Below, piece after piece: positions 54,683-64,000 of a stretch of 64,000 nucleotides of DNA. The notes under the pieces are model-generated. The model was not told where the DNA came from, made no database searches, and worked only from the letters and a program-made list of their open reading frames with translations. This stretch comes from Marinomonas vulgaris (lineage in GTDB: Bacteria > Pseudomonadota > Gammaproteobacteria > Pseudomonadales > Marinomonadaceae). Numbering within the stretch: position 1 is the first letter of the stretch; every line of letters starts with the position of its first letter. A program made the position numbers and the translations under genes. The stretch spans positions 1 through 64,000 of the forward strand of contig NZ_JAGSSV010000005.1 of assembly GCF_018145875.1 (NCBI RefSeq), read 5' to 3'.

Positions 54683-55696
54683 CTATTTAAAATCGGTAGG
54701 TAGTTGGTAATTAAAATGTTCATACGCTCGCTTTGTTACCTGACGCCCTCTTGGCGTTCTGATCACAAAGCCTTGCTGAATCAAAAACGGCTCGATGACA
54801 TCTTCGATGGTGTCTTTGTCTTCACCTAATGCGGCAGAGACACTGTCTAGACCAACTGGCCTTCCGTCGAATTTTTCGATCATAGTCAATAACATACGTC
54901 TGTCTAGATGGTCGAAACCTTGACTGTCTACACTTAACATATCAAGCGCTCGTTGAGCAACCTTTTGGCCTACTAAGCGATCACCACTCACTTGCGCTAC
55001 ATCCCTAACACGACGTAACAGACGATTGGCGATACGCGGTGTACCTCGTGATCGCCTCGCCACTTCAAAGCAGCCAGGGTGATCAAGCTCCATGCCCATC
55101 TTACTTGCCGAGTGGGCAACGATCGTGGTCAGGGATTCTACATCGTAAAACTCTAACCGTTGGACTATGCCAAAACGGTCACGTAATGGCGATGTCAATA
55201 GTCCTGCACGGGTTGTTGCTCCGACAAGAGTAAAAGGCGGGAGTTCAATTTTAATTGACCGTGCCGCAGGCCCTTCTCCGATCATGATATCCAACTGATA
55301 ATCTTCCATCGCTGGATATAGCACTTCTTCAATAGCAGGGCTAAGGCGATGTATTTCATCAATAAAAAGAATGTCGCCTTCATTTAGATTGGTGAGCAGA
55401 GCAGCCAAATCCCCTGCTCTTTCAAGAACCGGCCCCGAAGTCGTCTTTACTTCAGCCCCCATTTCATTACCAATGATGTTCGCCAATGTGGTTTTACCCA
55501 ATCCAGGTGGGCCGAAAACCAAGGTGTGATCCAAAGGCTCTTCTCGCTGACGCGCTGCCTCAATAAAGATCTCCATTTGCTCTCTGACCACTGGCTGCCC
55601 AATATACTCAGCCAAAGATTGTGGACGAATAGCGCGATCCACTTGGCGGTCATTGCCTTTGAGTTCAGCCGAAATAATACGATCTTGTTCAATCAT
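54683..55696 (-). CDS. ruvB: Holliday junction helicase RuvB
   Basis: 337-residue AAA+ motor that drives branch migration with RuvA. Walker A is GPPGLGKTT, Walker B with sensor is DEIHRLSP, and the C-terminal winged helix ends in [12 protein letters not shown]. It lies 3 bp after ruvA. Confidence 0.98.
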   Translation of the reverse strand: MIEQDRIISAELKGNDRQVDRAIRPQSLAEYIGQPVVREQMEIFIEAARQREEPLDHTLVFGPPGLGKTTLANIIGNEMGAEVKTTSGPVLERAGDLAALLTNLNEGDILFIDEIHRLSPAIEEVLYPAMEDYQLDIMIGEGPAARSIKIELPPFTLVGATTRAGLLTSPLRDRFGIVQRLEFYDVESLTTIVAHSASKMGMELDHPGCFEVARRSRGTPRIANRLLRRVRDVAQVSGDRLVGQKVAQRALDMLSVDSQGFDHLDRRMLLTMIEKFDGRPVGLDSVSAALGEDKDTIEDVIEPFLIQQGFVIRTPRGRQVTKRAYEHFNYQLPTDFK

Positions 55697-55699
55697 GGT

Positions 55700-56302
55700 T
55701 TATTTTCTCAACATCCCTTTCAAAGCCGCCTTAATAACATCTTCACTGCTGGCCGCATCAACTGGCACACCAGCAACAGCTTTTGCCGCTTCTTGAGGCT
55801 TATAACCTAACGAAATAAGTGCAGCTTCTGCTTCCTGCCGAGGATCGGCTTGCACCTGACGCAACACCGCAGGCGTCGAAAACAAATCGTTCTTTGCCGC
55901 TTGACCGAGCTTATCTCGAAGCTCAATGATCAATCTTTCAGCAGTTTTTTTCCCGACTCCAGGAATGCGAGTCAACGCTGTCACATCCGATTCTTGAACA
56001 TTGGCAACCAACTCTTCAGAAGACATGCTTGACAAAATAGCCAGCGCCATCTTTGGGCCTATGCCATTCACCTTGATCAACACGCGAAACAAAGCCCGCT
56101 CACTTTTATCAATGAAGCCATATAAGGTGTGCGAATCTTCTTTCACCAGCATGTGCGTATGCAAAACAACCTGACCGCCCACGGGGGGCAAATCATAAAT
56201 CGTTGTCATAGAGGCGCTGACGTCATAACCAACACCTGCCACATCGATAAGTAACTCGGGGGGTGTCTTCTCTACTAATGTGCCGACAATTCGTCCGATC
56301 AC
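55700..56302 (-). CDS. ruvA: Holliday junction branch-migration protein RuvA
   Basis: 200 residues: an N-terminal OB fold, two helix-hairpin-helix motifs ([11 protein letters not shown] and [13 protein letters not shown]) that grip DNA, and a flexible linker to the C-terminal RuvB-binding domain. The start overlaps the ruvC stop by 4 bp. Confidence 0.97.
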   Translation of the reverse strand: MIGRIVGTLVEKTPPELLIDVAGVGYDVSASMTTIYDLPPVGGQVVLHTHMLVKEDSHTLYGFIDKSERALFRVLIKVNGIGPKMALAILSSMSSEELVANVQESDVTALTRIPGVGKKTAERLIIELRDKLGQAAKNDLFSTPAVLRQVQADPRQEAEAALISLGYKPQEAAKAVAGVPVDAASSEDVIKAALKGMLRK

Positions 56303-56856
56303 AATGTTTTCCTTACATCTTGTTCAGTCCAGCGCTTAGAAGTTCGCCCTGCACGTTTACCAACGCCATATTCAAGGCCACCAGACGTTCGTGTATTGGC
56401 ATGACATAGAGCAATGGCCAGAGCATCGGCCGCGTCGGCCTGAGGTTTAGAGGTCAAATTCAACAACAACTGAACCATCATTTGCACCTGGGTTTTATCG
56501 GCGTTACCGTTACCTACTACCGATTGCTTAACGCGCCTAGCGGCATATTCATTCACCACCAACTCTTTAAGAGACGCCGCCACAATGGCCGCCCCTCTTG
56601 CTTGACCAAGTTTGAGCGCTGAATTGGCGTTTTTTGCCAAAAACACTTCTTCGATGGCAAATTCACTTGGCTGATATTGGTCCAACAACTCCGTCACGTT
56701 GTTAAATATGTGCTTGAGTCGAACAGACAGAGCTTCATCAGGTAAACGTATACAGCCGCTGTTTACATATACGCTTTTGCCATTGATTACATCAAGGATA
56801 CCAAAGCCCGTAATCCGAGAACCAGGGTCGATGGCGAGAATTCGTGTTGTGGCCAT
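56299..56856 (-). CDS. ruvC: Holliday junction resolvase RuvC
   Basis: 185-residue RNase H-fold endonuclease. Acidic catalytic residues are visible in [23 protein letters not shown] and the C-terminal [12 protein letters not shown]. It is first in ruvCAB. No LexA-type CTGT-N8-ACAG box lies directly upstream. Confidence 0.97.
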   Translation of the reverse strand: MATTRILAIDPGSRITGFGILDVINGKSVYVNSGCIRLPDEALSVRLKHIFNNVTELLDQYQPSEFAIEEVFLAKNANSALKLGQARGAAIVAASLKELVVNEYAARRVKQSVVGNGNADKTQVQMMVQLLLNLTSKPQADAADALAIALCHANTRTSGGLEYGVGKRAGRTSKRWTEQDVRKTL

Positions 56857-56923
56857 GTTTCTTGCGCCTTATATAGTAACGGCATATTTCAGCAGCCCTT
56901 TAAGCAGTATGCAATGAGAATGA

Positions 56924-56953
56924 ATAAAAAAGGCCGCTTTATAGCGACCTTTT
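56924..56953 (-). terminator. aspS terminator
   Basis: On minus, AAAGGTCGCT pairs with AGCGGCCTTT (one G-U pair) around a 4-base loop, followed by T residues. It lies about 85 bp after the aspS stop and before ruvC. Confidence 0.8.
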
Positions 56954-57037
56954 ACGGTTTTTTTGCACATGGGTGACATAACGATTGCTTATCTCACCCC
57001 CATTGAGCTCGAAAACAATCAATAACCGCCTTATTGA

Positions 57038-58810
57038 CTACCCTTCAACCACAGGTTTTCTGACTCGAATGTTAAGCTCTTTCAGCTGCTTATCGCTCAC
57101 TTCACCAGGTGCTTGCGTCAACAAACAAGTCGCGCTTTGCGTTTTAGGGAACGCGATAACATCACGAATAGAACTAGATCCTGTCATCAACATAACCAGA
57201 CGATCAAGACCAAATGCCAAGCCGCCATGCGGTGGCGCACCGAATTTCAAAGCATCCAGTAGGAAGCCAAATTTCTCTTCTTGCTCTTCCTTGCTGATAT
57301 TGAGCAATTCAAATACCGTTTCTTGCATAGAGGATTGATGAATACGAATTGAACCACCGCCCAACTCTGTACCGTTCAACACCATGTCATAGGCTTGCGA
57401 CAGCGCATTGATTGGGTCAGCTTTTAGATCTTCTGGAGAACATGAAGGCGCTGTAAATGGATGGTGAATAGCCGTAATGCCGCCGTCAGATGTTTCTTCA
57501 AACATAGGGAAGTCAACAACCCATAAAGGCGCCCATTTGCATGTGTAAAGATTCATATCTTCACCCAATTTGCAACGAAGAGCACCAAGGGCTTCACACA
57601 CAACCTTTTTAGAATCTGCACCGAAGAAGATCAGATCACCATCCTGCGCTTCTAAACGCTCAAGCAAGGCCGCTCGCACTTCAACAGGCAAAAACTTAAC
57701 GATAGGCGACTGCAAACCCTCTTCTAAATTGGATTTATCGTTTACCTTGATGTAAGCCAAGCCCTTAGCACCATAGATACCCACAAATTTCGTGTAGTCG
57801 TCAATCTGCTTGCGAGTTAAGGCATTGCCACCCGGCACTTTCAGTGCAGCAACACGGCCTTTTGGATCCTTTGCAGGGCCAGAGAAGACTTTAAAATCCA
57901 CATCCGACATCAGATCACATACACTGACAATGGTAAGCGGAATACGCAAATCTGGCTTGTCGCTGCCGTAAGTTTCCATTGCTTCCGAGTAAGCCATGCG
58001 TGGGAAAGTTCCCAAATCCACATTCATCAACTCTTTGAAAAGACTCACGATCATCTCTTCCGTCATACCCATGATTTGCTCTTCACTCATGAAAGACGTT
58101 TCGATGTCCACTTGAGTGAATTCAGGCTGACGATCGGCGCGCAAATCTTCATCACGAAAACATTTAGCGATTTGGTAATAACGATCAAAACCAGACACCA
58201 TCAACAACTGCTTGAAAAGCTGAGGCGACTGAGGTAGCGCGAAAAAGCTACCTTGCTGAGTACGACTAGGTACCAAGTAATCACGCGCGCCTTCTGGTGT
58301 GGCACGGGTCAAGATAGGCGTTTCAATGTCCAAAAAGCCGTTATCATCTAAATAACGACGCAAAACAGAAGTTACCTTGGAGCGAAAACGCATCTTTTGT
58401 TGGATTTCTGGACGACGTAAATCGATGAAACGATTTTTCAAACGAACGTCTTCACCAACAGATTGATGCTCATCCAACTGGAAAGGTGGTGTTTTAGCAG
58501 AGTTTAGGATTTCAAGCTCTGTACCCAAGACTTCAATTTCGCCGGTGTTCATGTTCGGATTAACCGTACCTTCAGGACGAGCTCGAACCAAACCTTTCAG
58601 TTTTACAACGAATTCGTTACGCACACTGTCGGCGATACCAAAACTTTCCGCACGATCAGGGTCAAAAACAACCTGCGTCACCCCTTCACGGTCACGCACG
58701 TCTAAGAAAATAACACCACCGTGGTCACGGCGACGATGTACCCAACCGCAAAGGGTAATTTCTTGTGAAATGTTAGAAGCATTTAACTCGCCGCAATAAT
58801 GGCTGCGCAT
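57038..58810 (-). CDS. aspS: aspartyl-tRNA synthetase
   Basis: 590-residue bacterial class IIb synthetase. An N-terminal OB-fold anticodon-binding domain is followed by the catalytic core with motif 2 ([16 protein letters not shown]), a GAD insertion domain and motif 3 ([13 protein letters not shown]). Length and order are normal. Confidence 0.98.
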   Translation of the reverse strand: MRSHYCGELNASNISQEITLCGWVHRRRDHGGVIFLDVRDREGVTQVVFDPDRAESFGIADSVRNEFVVKLKGLVRARPEGTVNPNMNTGEIEVLGTELEILNSAKTPPFQLDEHQSVGEDVRLKNRFIDLRRPEIQQKMRFRSKVTSVLRRYLDDNGFLDIETPILTRATPEGARDYLVPSRTQQGSFFALPQSPQLFKQLLMVSGFDRYYQIAKCFRDEDLRADRQPEFTQVDIETSFMSEEQIMGMTEEMIVSLFKELMNVDLGTFPRMAYSEAMETYGSDKPDLRIPLTIVSVCDLMSDVDFKVFSGPAKDPKGRVAALKVPGGNALTRKQIDDYTKFVGIYGAKGLAYIKVNDKSNLEEGLQSPIVKFLPVEVRAALLERLEAQDGDLIFFGADSKKVVCEALGALRCKLGEDMNLYTCKWAPLWVVDFPMFEETSDGGITAIHHPFTAPSCSPEDLKADPINALSQAYDMVLNGTELGGGSIRIHQSSMQETVFELLNISKEEQEEKFGFLLDALKFGAPPHGGLAFGLDRLVMLMTGSSSIRDVIAFPKTQSATCLLTQAPGEVSDKQLKELNIRVRKPVVEG

Positions 58811-58996
58811 AATTTCTTTCCTATTACTGTCTCAGTAAGAGAGTGATGTGTTCTTTGGGTGTTCTCTATCTTGGTAGGCACCTTGGGTGTTTCTAGCACG
58901 AGATAGAACAACAGAATATTTAAGGCAACGCATTATATGCGAAGCGAAGGCGACTCTCTAGGGTCTGAACCAAATTTGTCTTATACAAGTCATGGA
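58811..58996. other. 186-bp intergenic region upstream of aspS
   Basis: No gene is seen. It contains two TTGGGTGTT copies (58856-58864 and 58884-58892), and GTTCTCTATCT is nearly complementary to a later AGATAGAAC. This may form leader RNA structure for aspS, but no known riboswitch pattern is recognised. Confidence 0.35.
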
Positions 58997-59488
58997 TTAA
59001 CAAACATCGAGGATCTCATATTGAGTTTGTTGCCCGTTTTGCATCAGTGTCACTTCGTCTTCTATTGAACGCCCCAGTAACACCTTACCCACAGGGCTTG
59101 ATGGCGTGACCAAAAATATCTCTTCCTCTTCAAGGTCGACCCGCAAACCGCCAGCACAAGGGGAAAGAAAGAAATGCTTATTCTTCGGGTTTGGCGAATC
59201 AATGGCGGCCAAAGACACCAGACTCCATAATTTTATTGGCGACTCTTTGTCCACTGAGTTGAGCTCAGCTTTTACGAAGCTTTGCCAGTCCGCCTCACAC
59301 TCCAATACTCGCTGGGATTGACCGTGAGCTAAATAAGAGGCTTCTAGTCCAAAAGTATCGTACTTATTTTCCGCCACACTTTCCTCGTTCGTCGCGGCAT
59401 CATGAGCTTGCTTAGCCGCCCATTTCGCATTGTTATATCGGGCTAACAAGGCGTCAATTATCTGTTGATGTAGGTTACGTTTGTTCAT
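58997..59488 (-). CDS. GreA/GreB-like C-terminal domain protein
   Basis: 163 residues. The N-terminal part is helical; the C-terminal part matches the GreA/B FKBP-like domain that binds the RNA polymerase secondary channel (TPSSPVGKVLLGRSIEDEV). The acidic tip of true Gre factors is not evident, so it is probably a polymerase-binding modulator, not a transcript-cleavage factor. The function is unproven. Confidence 0.78.
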   Translation of the reverse strand: MNKRNLHQQIIDALLARYNNAKWAAKQAHDAATNEESVAENKYDTFGLEASYLAHGQSQRVLECEADWQSFVKAELNSVDKESPIKLWSLVSLAAIDSPNPKNKHFFLSPCAGGLRVDLEEEEIFLVTPSSPVGKVLLGRSIEDEVTLMQNGQQTQYEILDVC

Positions 59489-59553
59489 TGCGCCCCAATT
59501 GTAAAATCAGCATTGTAACGAGCCGTTATCATTTAGACATTGCTTTATTTCTT

Positions 59554-59570
59554 AGTTGACATAATCAACT
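59554..59570. promoter_or_regulatory. AGTTGA-N5-TCAACT palindrome over the -35 element
   Basis: Perfect 6-bp arms at 59554-59559 and 59565-59570. It covers the -35 hexamer of the marR promoter and has the size of a MarR-family operator, so autorepression is likely. Confidence 0.6.
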
Positions 59571-59584
59571 CAAATAAATATAAT
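59556..59584 (+). promoter_or_regulatory. consensus sigma-70 promoter of the marR-SIP operon
   Basis: TTGACA (59556-59561), a 17-bp spacer and TATAAT (59579-59584) match the consensus exactly. Such a strong promoter is normally kept in check by repressors, and two candidate repressor sites overlap it. Confidence 0.85.
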
Positions 59585-59597
59585 GAAAACCATTCTC
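59579..59597. promoter_or_regulatory. Fur box overlapping the -10 element
   Basis: The 19 bases at 59579-59597 match the Fur consensus at 15 of 19 positions, and the flanks extend the AATGA...TCATT symmetry to 59600. Placement on the -10 would let iron-loaded Fur block transcription. The second gene of the operon is a siderophore-interacting protein, which supports iron control. Confidence 0.75.
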
Positions 59598-59612
59598 ATT
59601 AAAGAGGCAAAT

Positions 59613-60032
59613 ATGAACACTCAACTCGGCGAGTCATTACACCAACTAATGCACAGCTACCGCAATCAGTTGCGAATTGCCGCTTTAGAAGCAGGCATCA
59701 AATTGCCCATTTGTCAGATTCGATCACTAAAATGCATTAACTCGATCGAACACTGCAATGCCAGTGACATCTCCAATCAACTTATGCTCGATAAGTCACA
59801 AGTCGCTCGCGTGCTAAAAGAGCTGGTCAATGAGGGCTTAATCAGCAAAGCCCCCTGCCCAACGAATCACAGAAGTCAGCGCTTAAACCTAACATCAAAA
59901 GGCGAAAAGACACTGCTTGATATACGCACACTTGATCAGCACGCCGCTCAGACCATGACTCAAAACATGACCGAAAAACAAATAAACGACTTTATCGCAT
60001 TAACCAGCATCATGCTGAGCAACCTTCGCTAA
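59613..60032 (+). CDS. MarR-family transcription regulator
   Basis: 139 residues with a winged helix (about 47-95): SDISNQLMLDKSQVARVLKELVNEGLI, then the wing NHRSQRLNLTSKG. The start is the ATG at 59613 with AAGAGG upstream; the ATG at 59583 lies inside the -10 box and is not usable. Four cysteines occur, three evenly spaced at C34, C41 and C48 with C82 in the wing region, which could allow redox or metal sensing. It is co-transcribed with the SIP gene. Confidence 0.87.
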   Translation: MNTQLGESLHQLMHSYRNQLRIAALEAGIKLPICQIRSLKCINSIEHCNASDISNQLMLDKSQVARVLKELVNEGLISKAPCPTNHRSQRLNLTSKGEKTLLDIRTLDQHAAQTMTQNMTEKQINDFIALTSIMLSNLR

Positions 60033-60091
60033 CCCAGCGCCCCGCTTCTCATAATGCCTTTGAATCACATGTTTACACCAAGGAGTGAACC

Positions 60092-60829
60092 ATGAGTAAA
60101 CCACAGCCACGCGAACTCACTGTTATACAAAAAACATTGATCACACCTCATATGCTGCGTATCACGCTGGGTGGAGACAACATAAACACCATTCCAGACA
60201 ACCAAGAAAGCGGCCACATCAAGCTTATTTTTCCTCAAGAAGGTCAGCGTCCGTTGATGAGAACCTACACTATACGACAACAACGAGCTGATGAAATCGA
60301 TGTAGACTTTGTACTGCATGACGAGCCAGGCCCAGCGTCTTCTTGGGCGCAAACCGCAGAAGTGAACGATTCTATTTTGATTGGCGGCCCCGGCCCGACC
60401 AAAAGAATAGCCAAAGCCGATTGGTATTTACTGATTGGTGATATGACCGCCCTGCCAGCCATCAGTGTGAATTTAGCCGAATTGCCAGACAACGCCATTG
60501 GTTATGCCGTCATCGAAGTCATTTCGAAAGACGACATTCAACCATTGCCACACCCAGATGGCATTGAAATCATATGGGTAATCACCCCGCATCCAGGTGA
60601 AAACCCAGCCAATTTACTGGATCAGGTCACTGCGCTGAAATGGTACCTAGGGGAAGCGTCTGTGTGGATCGCCTGCGAATTTAGCAGCATGAAGGCATTG
60701 CGTCAGTATTTTAGACATGACAAACCGATTGCTCGGGGTCTGTTATACATTTCAAGCTATTGGAAGCTTGGTAACAATGAAGACCAACATAAAGTACACA
60801 AGCGAATGGACGCTGAAAGCGCCGATTAA
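60092..60829 (+). CDS. siderophore-interacting protein (ferric-siderophore reductase)
   Basis: 245-residue SIP/ViuB-type flavoprotein. The FAD-binding motif RTYTIR lies near residue 54, and a C-terminal NAD(P)H-binding domain includes LLIGDMTALPAI and a late SSYWKLG segment. It reduces ferric siderophores to release iron in the cytoplasm. Its pairing with a Fur-controlled MarR gene fits iron uptake. No siderophore synthesis or receptor genes are in the window. Confidence 0.9.
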   Translation: MSKPQPRELTVIQKTLITPHMLRITLGGDNINTIPDNQESGHIKLIFPQEGQRPLMRTYTIRQQRADEIDVDFVLHDEPGPASSWAQTAEVNDSILIGGPGPTKRIAKADWYLLIGDMTALPAISVNLAELPDNAIGYAVIEVISKDDIQPLPHPDGIEIIWVITPHPGENPANLLDQVTALKWYLGEASVWIACEFSSMKALRQYFRHDKPIARGLLYISSYWKLGNNEDQHKVHKRMDAESAD

Positions 60830-60863
60830 ACGCTTTGCTACCTTTTGTCGTAAAAAATTAGTC

Positions 60864-60906
60864 AAAAAAGACCCCCATCAATTGGATAGTCCAACTATTG
60901 GGGGTC
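60864..60906 (-). terminator. cysN terminator with nested hairpin
   Basis: GACCCCCA (60870-60877) pairs with TGGGGGTC (60899-60906), and an inner TTGGA/TCCAA hairpin sits in the loop. Six T residues follow on minus. It lies between the convergent SIP and cysN genes. Confidence 0.85.
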
Positions 60907-60938
60907 ACTTACATTTAGGTTGATTTTTTGTGGTGTAT

Positions 60939-62552
60939 TTAAAGACGAACGCTTTCGATTATTAAGTCCACCACGCTATCCAAGCCAGTTTCGGCTATTG
61001 AAGAATCCGCCAAGGCACTGTCTTCAATAATAAAGGTGACGCCCGTTTGTCGAATAAGCGACACCTCTTGAGCCGTCGCATCTGCTTTGGCCAACGCCAC
61101 CACGCCCTGTTTAAGTAGCAGACGCTCTAGCGCTTCAGCTTGAACCAATACCTCAGCCGTTACTGCGATCACCGCTGGTTTTTGTCCCAACCGTGCTGCA
61201 CGATCTTCTGCACTGACTTTTGTCGCTTGTTCAAGATCTGCTGCGACCTCTTCCACCATACCAGCGCCAACGGTTACATTGGTTAAACGATCAATAATAA
61301 TCAATGCACCGGTAAAACGACTGTCTGTGTATTCATCAAATGCCACAGGAGCATCAAATTGAACCACGGCCTCACCAATACCATTTAATTCCAAAGCATC
61401 GATTTTATGTTTGTCTAACGTATTCACATCGATACGATGGTTAAAATGGTGCACCTTACCAGGCACTGTTTGCGTGCCCAGCTTAAAATCGTAAAGTTTA
61501 ACGGGCACCAGAGGATGCTCAGCCATCCACACAACAGAAGCACGCAGTGTCGAGGCGATCTGCGGCGCTTGGCCAACGTGCGACAACATACCACCACGGC
61601 TGATATCAATTTCGTCTTCCAAGGTGATCGTTATCGCTTGACCGGCTTTTGCCATCGCAAGATCACCATCATACGTAACAATACGCTCAACCTTTGATGT
61701 TTTACCTGATGGTAAGGCCACCACGGTATCGCCTGGCTGAACACGACCCGCCGCAACTGTCCCAGAAAAACCACGAAAATCAAGATTAGGTCGGTTAACG
61801 TACTGTACCGGGAAACGAAACGCATCTTGCTTCAAATCGCGATTAATTTGTACACTTTCCAAAATCGCCATGAGCGGCTCGCCTTGATACCAAGGGGTAC
61901 TGTCCGACGCATTGACCACGTTGTCACCGCGAAGTGCTGACATGGGAACAAATTGTATGTCCGCGGGGTTACGGTCACCCAATTGATCCACAAACGACAA
62001 ATAATCGTCTTTGATTTGATTAAAGGTCTCTTCTGAGAAGCCCACCAAGTCCATTTTATTGACCGCGACCACAAGGTGCTTGATGCCTAATAAAGAGGCA
62101 ATAAAACTGTGACGACGAGTTTGTGTTTGTACGCCATATCGAGCATCAATCAATATGATTGCAAGATCACAGGTGGATGCGCCTGTTGCCATGTTACGAG
62201 TGTATTGTTCGTGACCTGGTGTATCCGCAATGATGAACTTGCGTTTTTCCGTTGAAAAATATCGGTACGCCACGTCAATGGTAATGCCTTGCTCGCGCTC
62301 AGCTTGCAATCCATCGACCAGTAATGCCAAGTCTACTTCTTCGCCTTGCGTACCAGATTTTTTGCTGTCGCGCTTTACGGCGTCCAAGTGATCTTCATAA
62401 ATCAATTTTGAATCGTGTAGTAAACGGCCAATGAGTGTACTTTTGCCATCATCTACGTTGCCACAAGTTAGAAGGCGCAGTAGATCTTTTTCTTCATGTT
62501 GTTTCAAATAGCCAAGTATGTCTTGGCTGATCAATTCTGACTGGTGTGACAT
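60939..62552 (-). CDS. cysN: sulfate adenylyltransferase large subunit CysN with C-terminal extension
   Basis: GTPase subunit of ATP sulfurylase, which activates sulfate to APS. The G1 loop is GNVDDGKST (31-39), and [12 protein letters not shown] and NKMDLV are the other GTPase motifs. The core ends near 445; E. coli CysN is about 475 residues. Residues 446-537 are extra and begin [14 protein letters not shown], which resembles the linker into the APS kinase half of CysNC fusions, but no kinase P-loop (GLSGAGKST) is present. It lies 17 bp after cysD. Confidence 0.95.
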   Translation of the reverse strand: MSHQSELISQDILGYLKQHEEKDLLRLLTCGNVDDGKSTLIGRLLHDSKLIYEDHLDAVKRDSKKSGTQGEEVDLALLVDGLQAEREQGITIDVAYRYFSTEKRKFIIADTPGHEQYTRNMATGASTCDLAIILIDARYGVQTQTRRHSFIASLLGIKHLVVAVNKMDLVGFSEETFNQIKDDYLSFVDQLGDRNPADIQFVPMSALRGDNVVNASDSTPWYQGEPLMAILESVQINRDLKQDAFRFPVQYVNRPNLDFRGFSGTVAAGRVQPGDTVVALPSGKTSKVERIVTYDGDLAMAKAGQAITITLEDEIDISRGGMLSHVGQAPQIASTLRASVVWMAEHPLVPVKLYDFKLGTQTVPGKVHHFNHRIDVNTLDKHKIDALELNGIGEAVVQFDAPVAFDEYTDSRFTGALIIIDRLTNVTVGAGMVEEVAADLEQATKVSAEDRAARLGQKPAVIAVTAEVLVQAEALERLLLKQGVVALAKADATAQEVSLIRQTGVTFIIEDSALADSSIAETGLDSVVDLIIESVRL

Positions 62553-62569
62553 TTTGTTTACTCCAAACC

Positions 62570-63475
62570 TTAGAAATAACCTTGCTTCTTCTTTTCTTCC
62601 ATCGATCCAGAAGAATCGTGGTCAATCATTCGCCCTTGTCGCTCTGAGCTTTTTGTCAGTAGCATTTCTTGGATAATCTCTGGTAAAGACGTAGCATCGG
62701 ACTCCACCGCGCCAGTCAGCGGGTAGCAACCCAAAGTACGAAAACGCACCGACTTCATCTCTGGAACTTCACCATTCAATGGCATACGTTCGTCGTCAAC
62801 CATGATCAAAGTACCATCACGCTCTACAACAGGGCGTTTTGCGGAGAAATACAAGGGCACAATTGGAATGCTTTCTAGGTAAATGTATTGCCAGATATCT
62901 AATTCGGTCCAATTCGACAAAGGAAAGACGCGAATGCTTTCGCCTTTGTTCACTTTGCCGTTATAGATATTCCAAAGTTCAGGACGTTGGTTTTTAGGGT
63001 CCCAACGGTGTTGTTTATCACGGAAAGAATATACCCGCTCTTTGGCTCTGGATTTTTCTTCGTCGCGACGAGCACCACCAAAGGCCGCATCAAAACCGTA
63101 TTTGTCTAAGGCTTGCTTCAGTCCCTGAGTTTTCATCACATCCGTGTGTTTAGAACTACCATGTGTAAAAGGCCCTACTCCCTGCTCAATGCCTTCTTGA
63201 TTTTGGTGAACAATCAATTCCAACCCTAATTTAGCCACCAGCTCGTCTCTAAAAGAGATCATTTCTTTAAATTTCCAACCTGTGTCCACGTGCATTAGTG
63301 GAAATGGCGGCTTGCCTGGGTAAAAAGCTTTCATTGCCAAATGCAGCATCACGGCGGAATCTTTACCGATCGAGTACAACATAACCGGATTATCAAATTC
63401 TGCCGCCACTTCACGAATAATATGAATACTTTCGGCTTCTAGCTGTTTTAAGTGAGTCAGTCTTGCCTCTGTCAT
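62570..63475 (-). CDS. cysD: sulfate adenylyltransferase small subunit CysD
   Basis: 301-residue catalytic subunit of ATP sulfurylase in the PAPS-reductase/PP-loop superfamily; the PP-loop is [26 protein letters not shown] is the family signature. It is first in cysDN, and a presumed promoter region of about 120 bp upstream contains an ATAAC/GTTAT inverted repeat (63518-63537). Confidence 0.97.
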   Translation of the reverse strand: MTEARLTHLKQLEAESIHIIREVAAEFDNPVMLYSIGKDSAVMLHLAMKAFYPGKPPFPLMHVDTGWKFKEMISFRDELVAKLGLELIVHQNQEGIEQGVGPFTHGSSKHTDVMKTQGLKQALDKYGFDAAFGGARRDEEKSRAKERVYSFRDKQHRWDPKNQRPELWNIYNGKVNKGESIRVFPLSNWTELDIWQYIYLESIPIVPLYFSAKRPVVERDGTLIMVDDERMPLNGEVPEMKSVRFRTLGCYPLTGAVESDATSLPEIIQEMLLTKSSERQGRMIDHDSSGSMEEKKKQGYF

Positions 63476-63623
63476 AATTTCCTATCTCTGTTATCTGGCT
63501 TGAACAATGAAGCCAATATAACATTCTTTAAAGTTATAAAAACAAAATTAAATAGATGTATTTAGAATAAGCATAGCAAGAATGCCTTATAACTAAAATT
63601 CATAGAAATGGCAGTTAGAATGC

Positions 63624-63660
63624 AAAAAGCCGACATAAAGCCGACATAAAGTCGGCTTTA
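63624..63660 (-). terminator. terminator with duplicated 3' arm
   Basis: On minus, AAAGCCGAC can pair with either of two GTCGGCTTT arms, at 63637-63645 and 63626-63634; the distal one is followed by T residues. It ends the coiled-coil gene at 63708. Confidence 0.75.
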
Positions 63661-63707
63661 GTTCAGTTTTTGTGACAGTTTAAAAAGAGAGTGAGAGCCC
63701 TAGAGGT

Positions 63708-64000
63708 TTATTCATCACTAAATTGTTGCTCTAACATAAGCTGATTAATTTGCTTGCGAAGACGAATGATCTCGCCATTCACTTGGGTTCTGAACGCATC
63801 GCTGGATTCAATCGCATCTTGATGATTTGCCAAGGTTTGCTGAATTTTAGCCGTATCTGCGTTCTTAGACTCGATCGAAGCTTTTTGCAATGAAGCGACA
63901 TCATCTTGTAAGGCATCCAGCTCTTGCAAAATTTGCTCTAAACTCAAAGCTTGCGCTTCGTTCTGACCCGTTTGAGCAGCAATTAGCGCATCCGCTGTTT
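63708..64000 (-). CDS. coiled-coil protein, 5' end outside the window (partial)
   Basis: The frame is open from the window edge, so the gene starts to the right of 64000. The visible C-terminal 97 residues are helical and rich in Gln, Glu, Leu and Asp, with heptad-like spacing (LEQILQELDALQDDVASL and RLRKQINQLMLEQQFSDE). An internal TTG at 63947 could be read as a start but has no support. The family is not recognised. Confidence 0.7.
   Translation of the reverse strand, partial: TADALIAAQTGQNEAQALSLEQILQELDALQDDVASLQKASIESKNADTAKIQQTLANHQDAIESSDAFRTQVNGEIIRLRKQINQLMLEQQFSDE

Noticed and set aside
59583-59612. ATG at 59583 as the marR start
   Set aside because: It falls inside the TATAAT box and Fur site and has no Shine-Dalgarno; the ATG at 59613 has one.
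63708-63947. Complete 79-residue gene starting at TTG 63947
   Set aside because: The frame stays open to the window edge with similar coiled-coil residues, so the gene is better read as partial.

Overview
The window looks like ordinary chromosome of a marine gammaproteobacterium, closest in style to Marinomonas and other Oceanospirillales. Supporting signs are moderate GC, blocks such as ruvCAB-tolQRAB-pal-cpoB-tRNA-Lys-nadA and hemN-fnr-apt, a YgiW-type protein next to a two-component pair, a DUF3360 permease, and several GGDEF and chemotaxis proteins. The genus is an inference from gene order and protein flavour. I saw no prophage, insertion sequence, CRISPR array or rRNA.

Layout. 1-10 kb: a 5'-damaged or cut diguanylate cyclase, then mostly minus-strand housekeeping genes (yjjG, yjjX, aroC, prmB), a KfrA-like coiled-coil DNA-binding protein, sppA with a HAD phosphatase, a MaoC hydratase, a small exported protein with a CBS protein, tusA and a small hydrolase. 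10-17.5 kb: the oxygen-responsive hemN-fnr-apt operon with a well-placed FNR box, a YfaZ porin-like protein, ttcA, sprT-like and recQ, and a UPF0149 protein. 17.5-25.2 kb: a minus-strand run that may be one transcript: cbiX-like, the three MksFEB/JetABC condensin genes, bolA-like, an STAS protein and a response regulator-PP2C phosphatase. 25-31.8 kb: a TIGR01777 epimerase, zinc-finger protein, small periplasmic protein, HAD phosphatase, hemH, a TSUP permease, cheV and tatD. 31.9-41.7 kb: polB, the ybbP/ybbA/tesA cluster, a 2-hydroxyacid dehydrogenase with truC, yciH, a degenerate GGDEF protein and a thioesterase. 41.8-46.7 kb: outer-membrane barrel, YgiW-like BOF protein and a QseBC-like two-component system, followed by a PhoD-like phosphatase. 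46.8-58.8 kb: DUF3360 permease, nadA, two identical tRNA-Lys genes, the Tol-Pal system, ruvCAB and aspS, all on minus. 59-64 kb: a GreA/B-like protein, a MarR regulator with a siderophore-interacting protein, cysN, cysD and the 3' part of a coiled-coil gene leaving the window.

Four points deserve a second look. The first is a complete SMC-type MksFEB/Wadjet core with no JetD nuclease gene beside it, which sits in a run with partner-switching signalling genes. The second is the MarR-SIP control region, where a perfect sigma-70 promoter, a palindrome and a 15/19 Fur box overlap. The third is a CysN with about 92 extra C-terminal residues that look like a dead remnant of a fused APS kinase. The fourth is an 11-bp-period direct repeat in front of the BOF/two-component operon. 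None of these proves a new system; they are the best-supported oddities.
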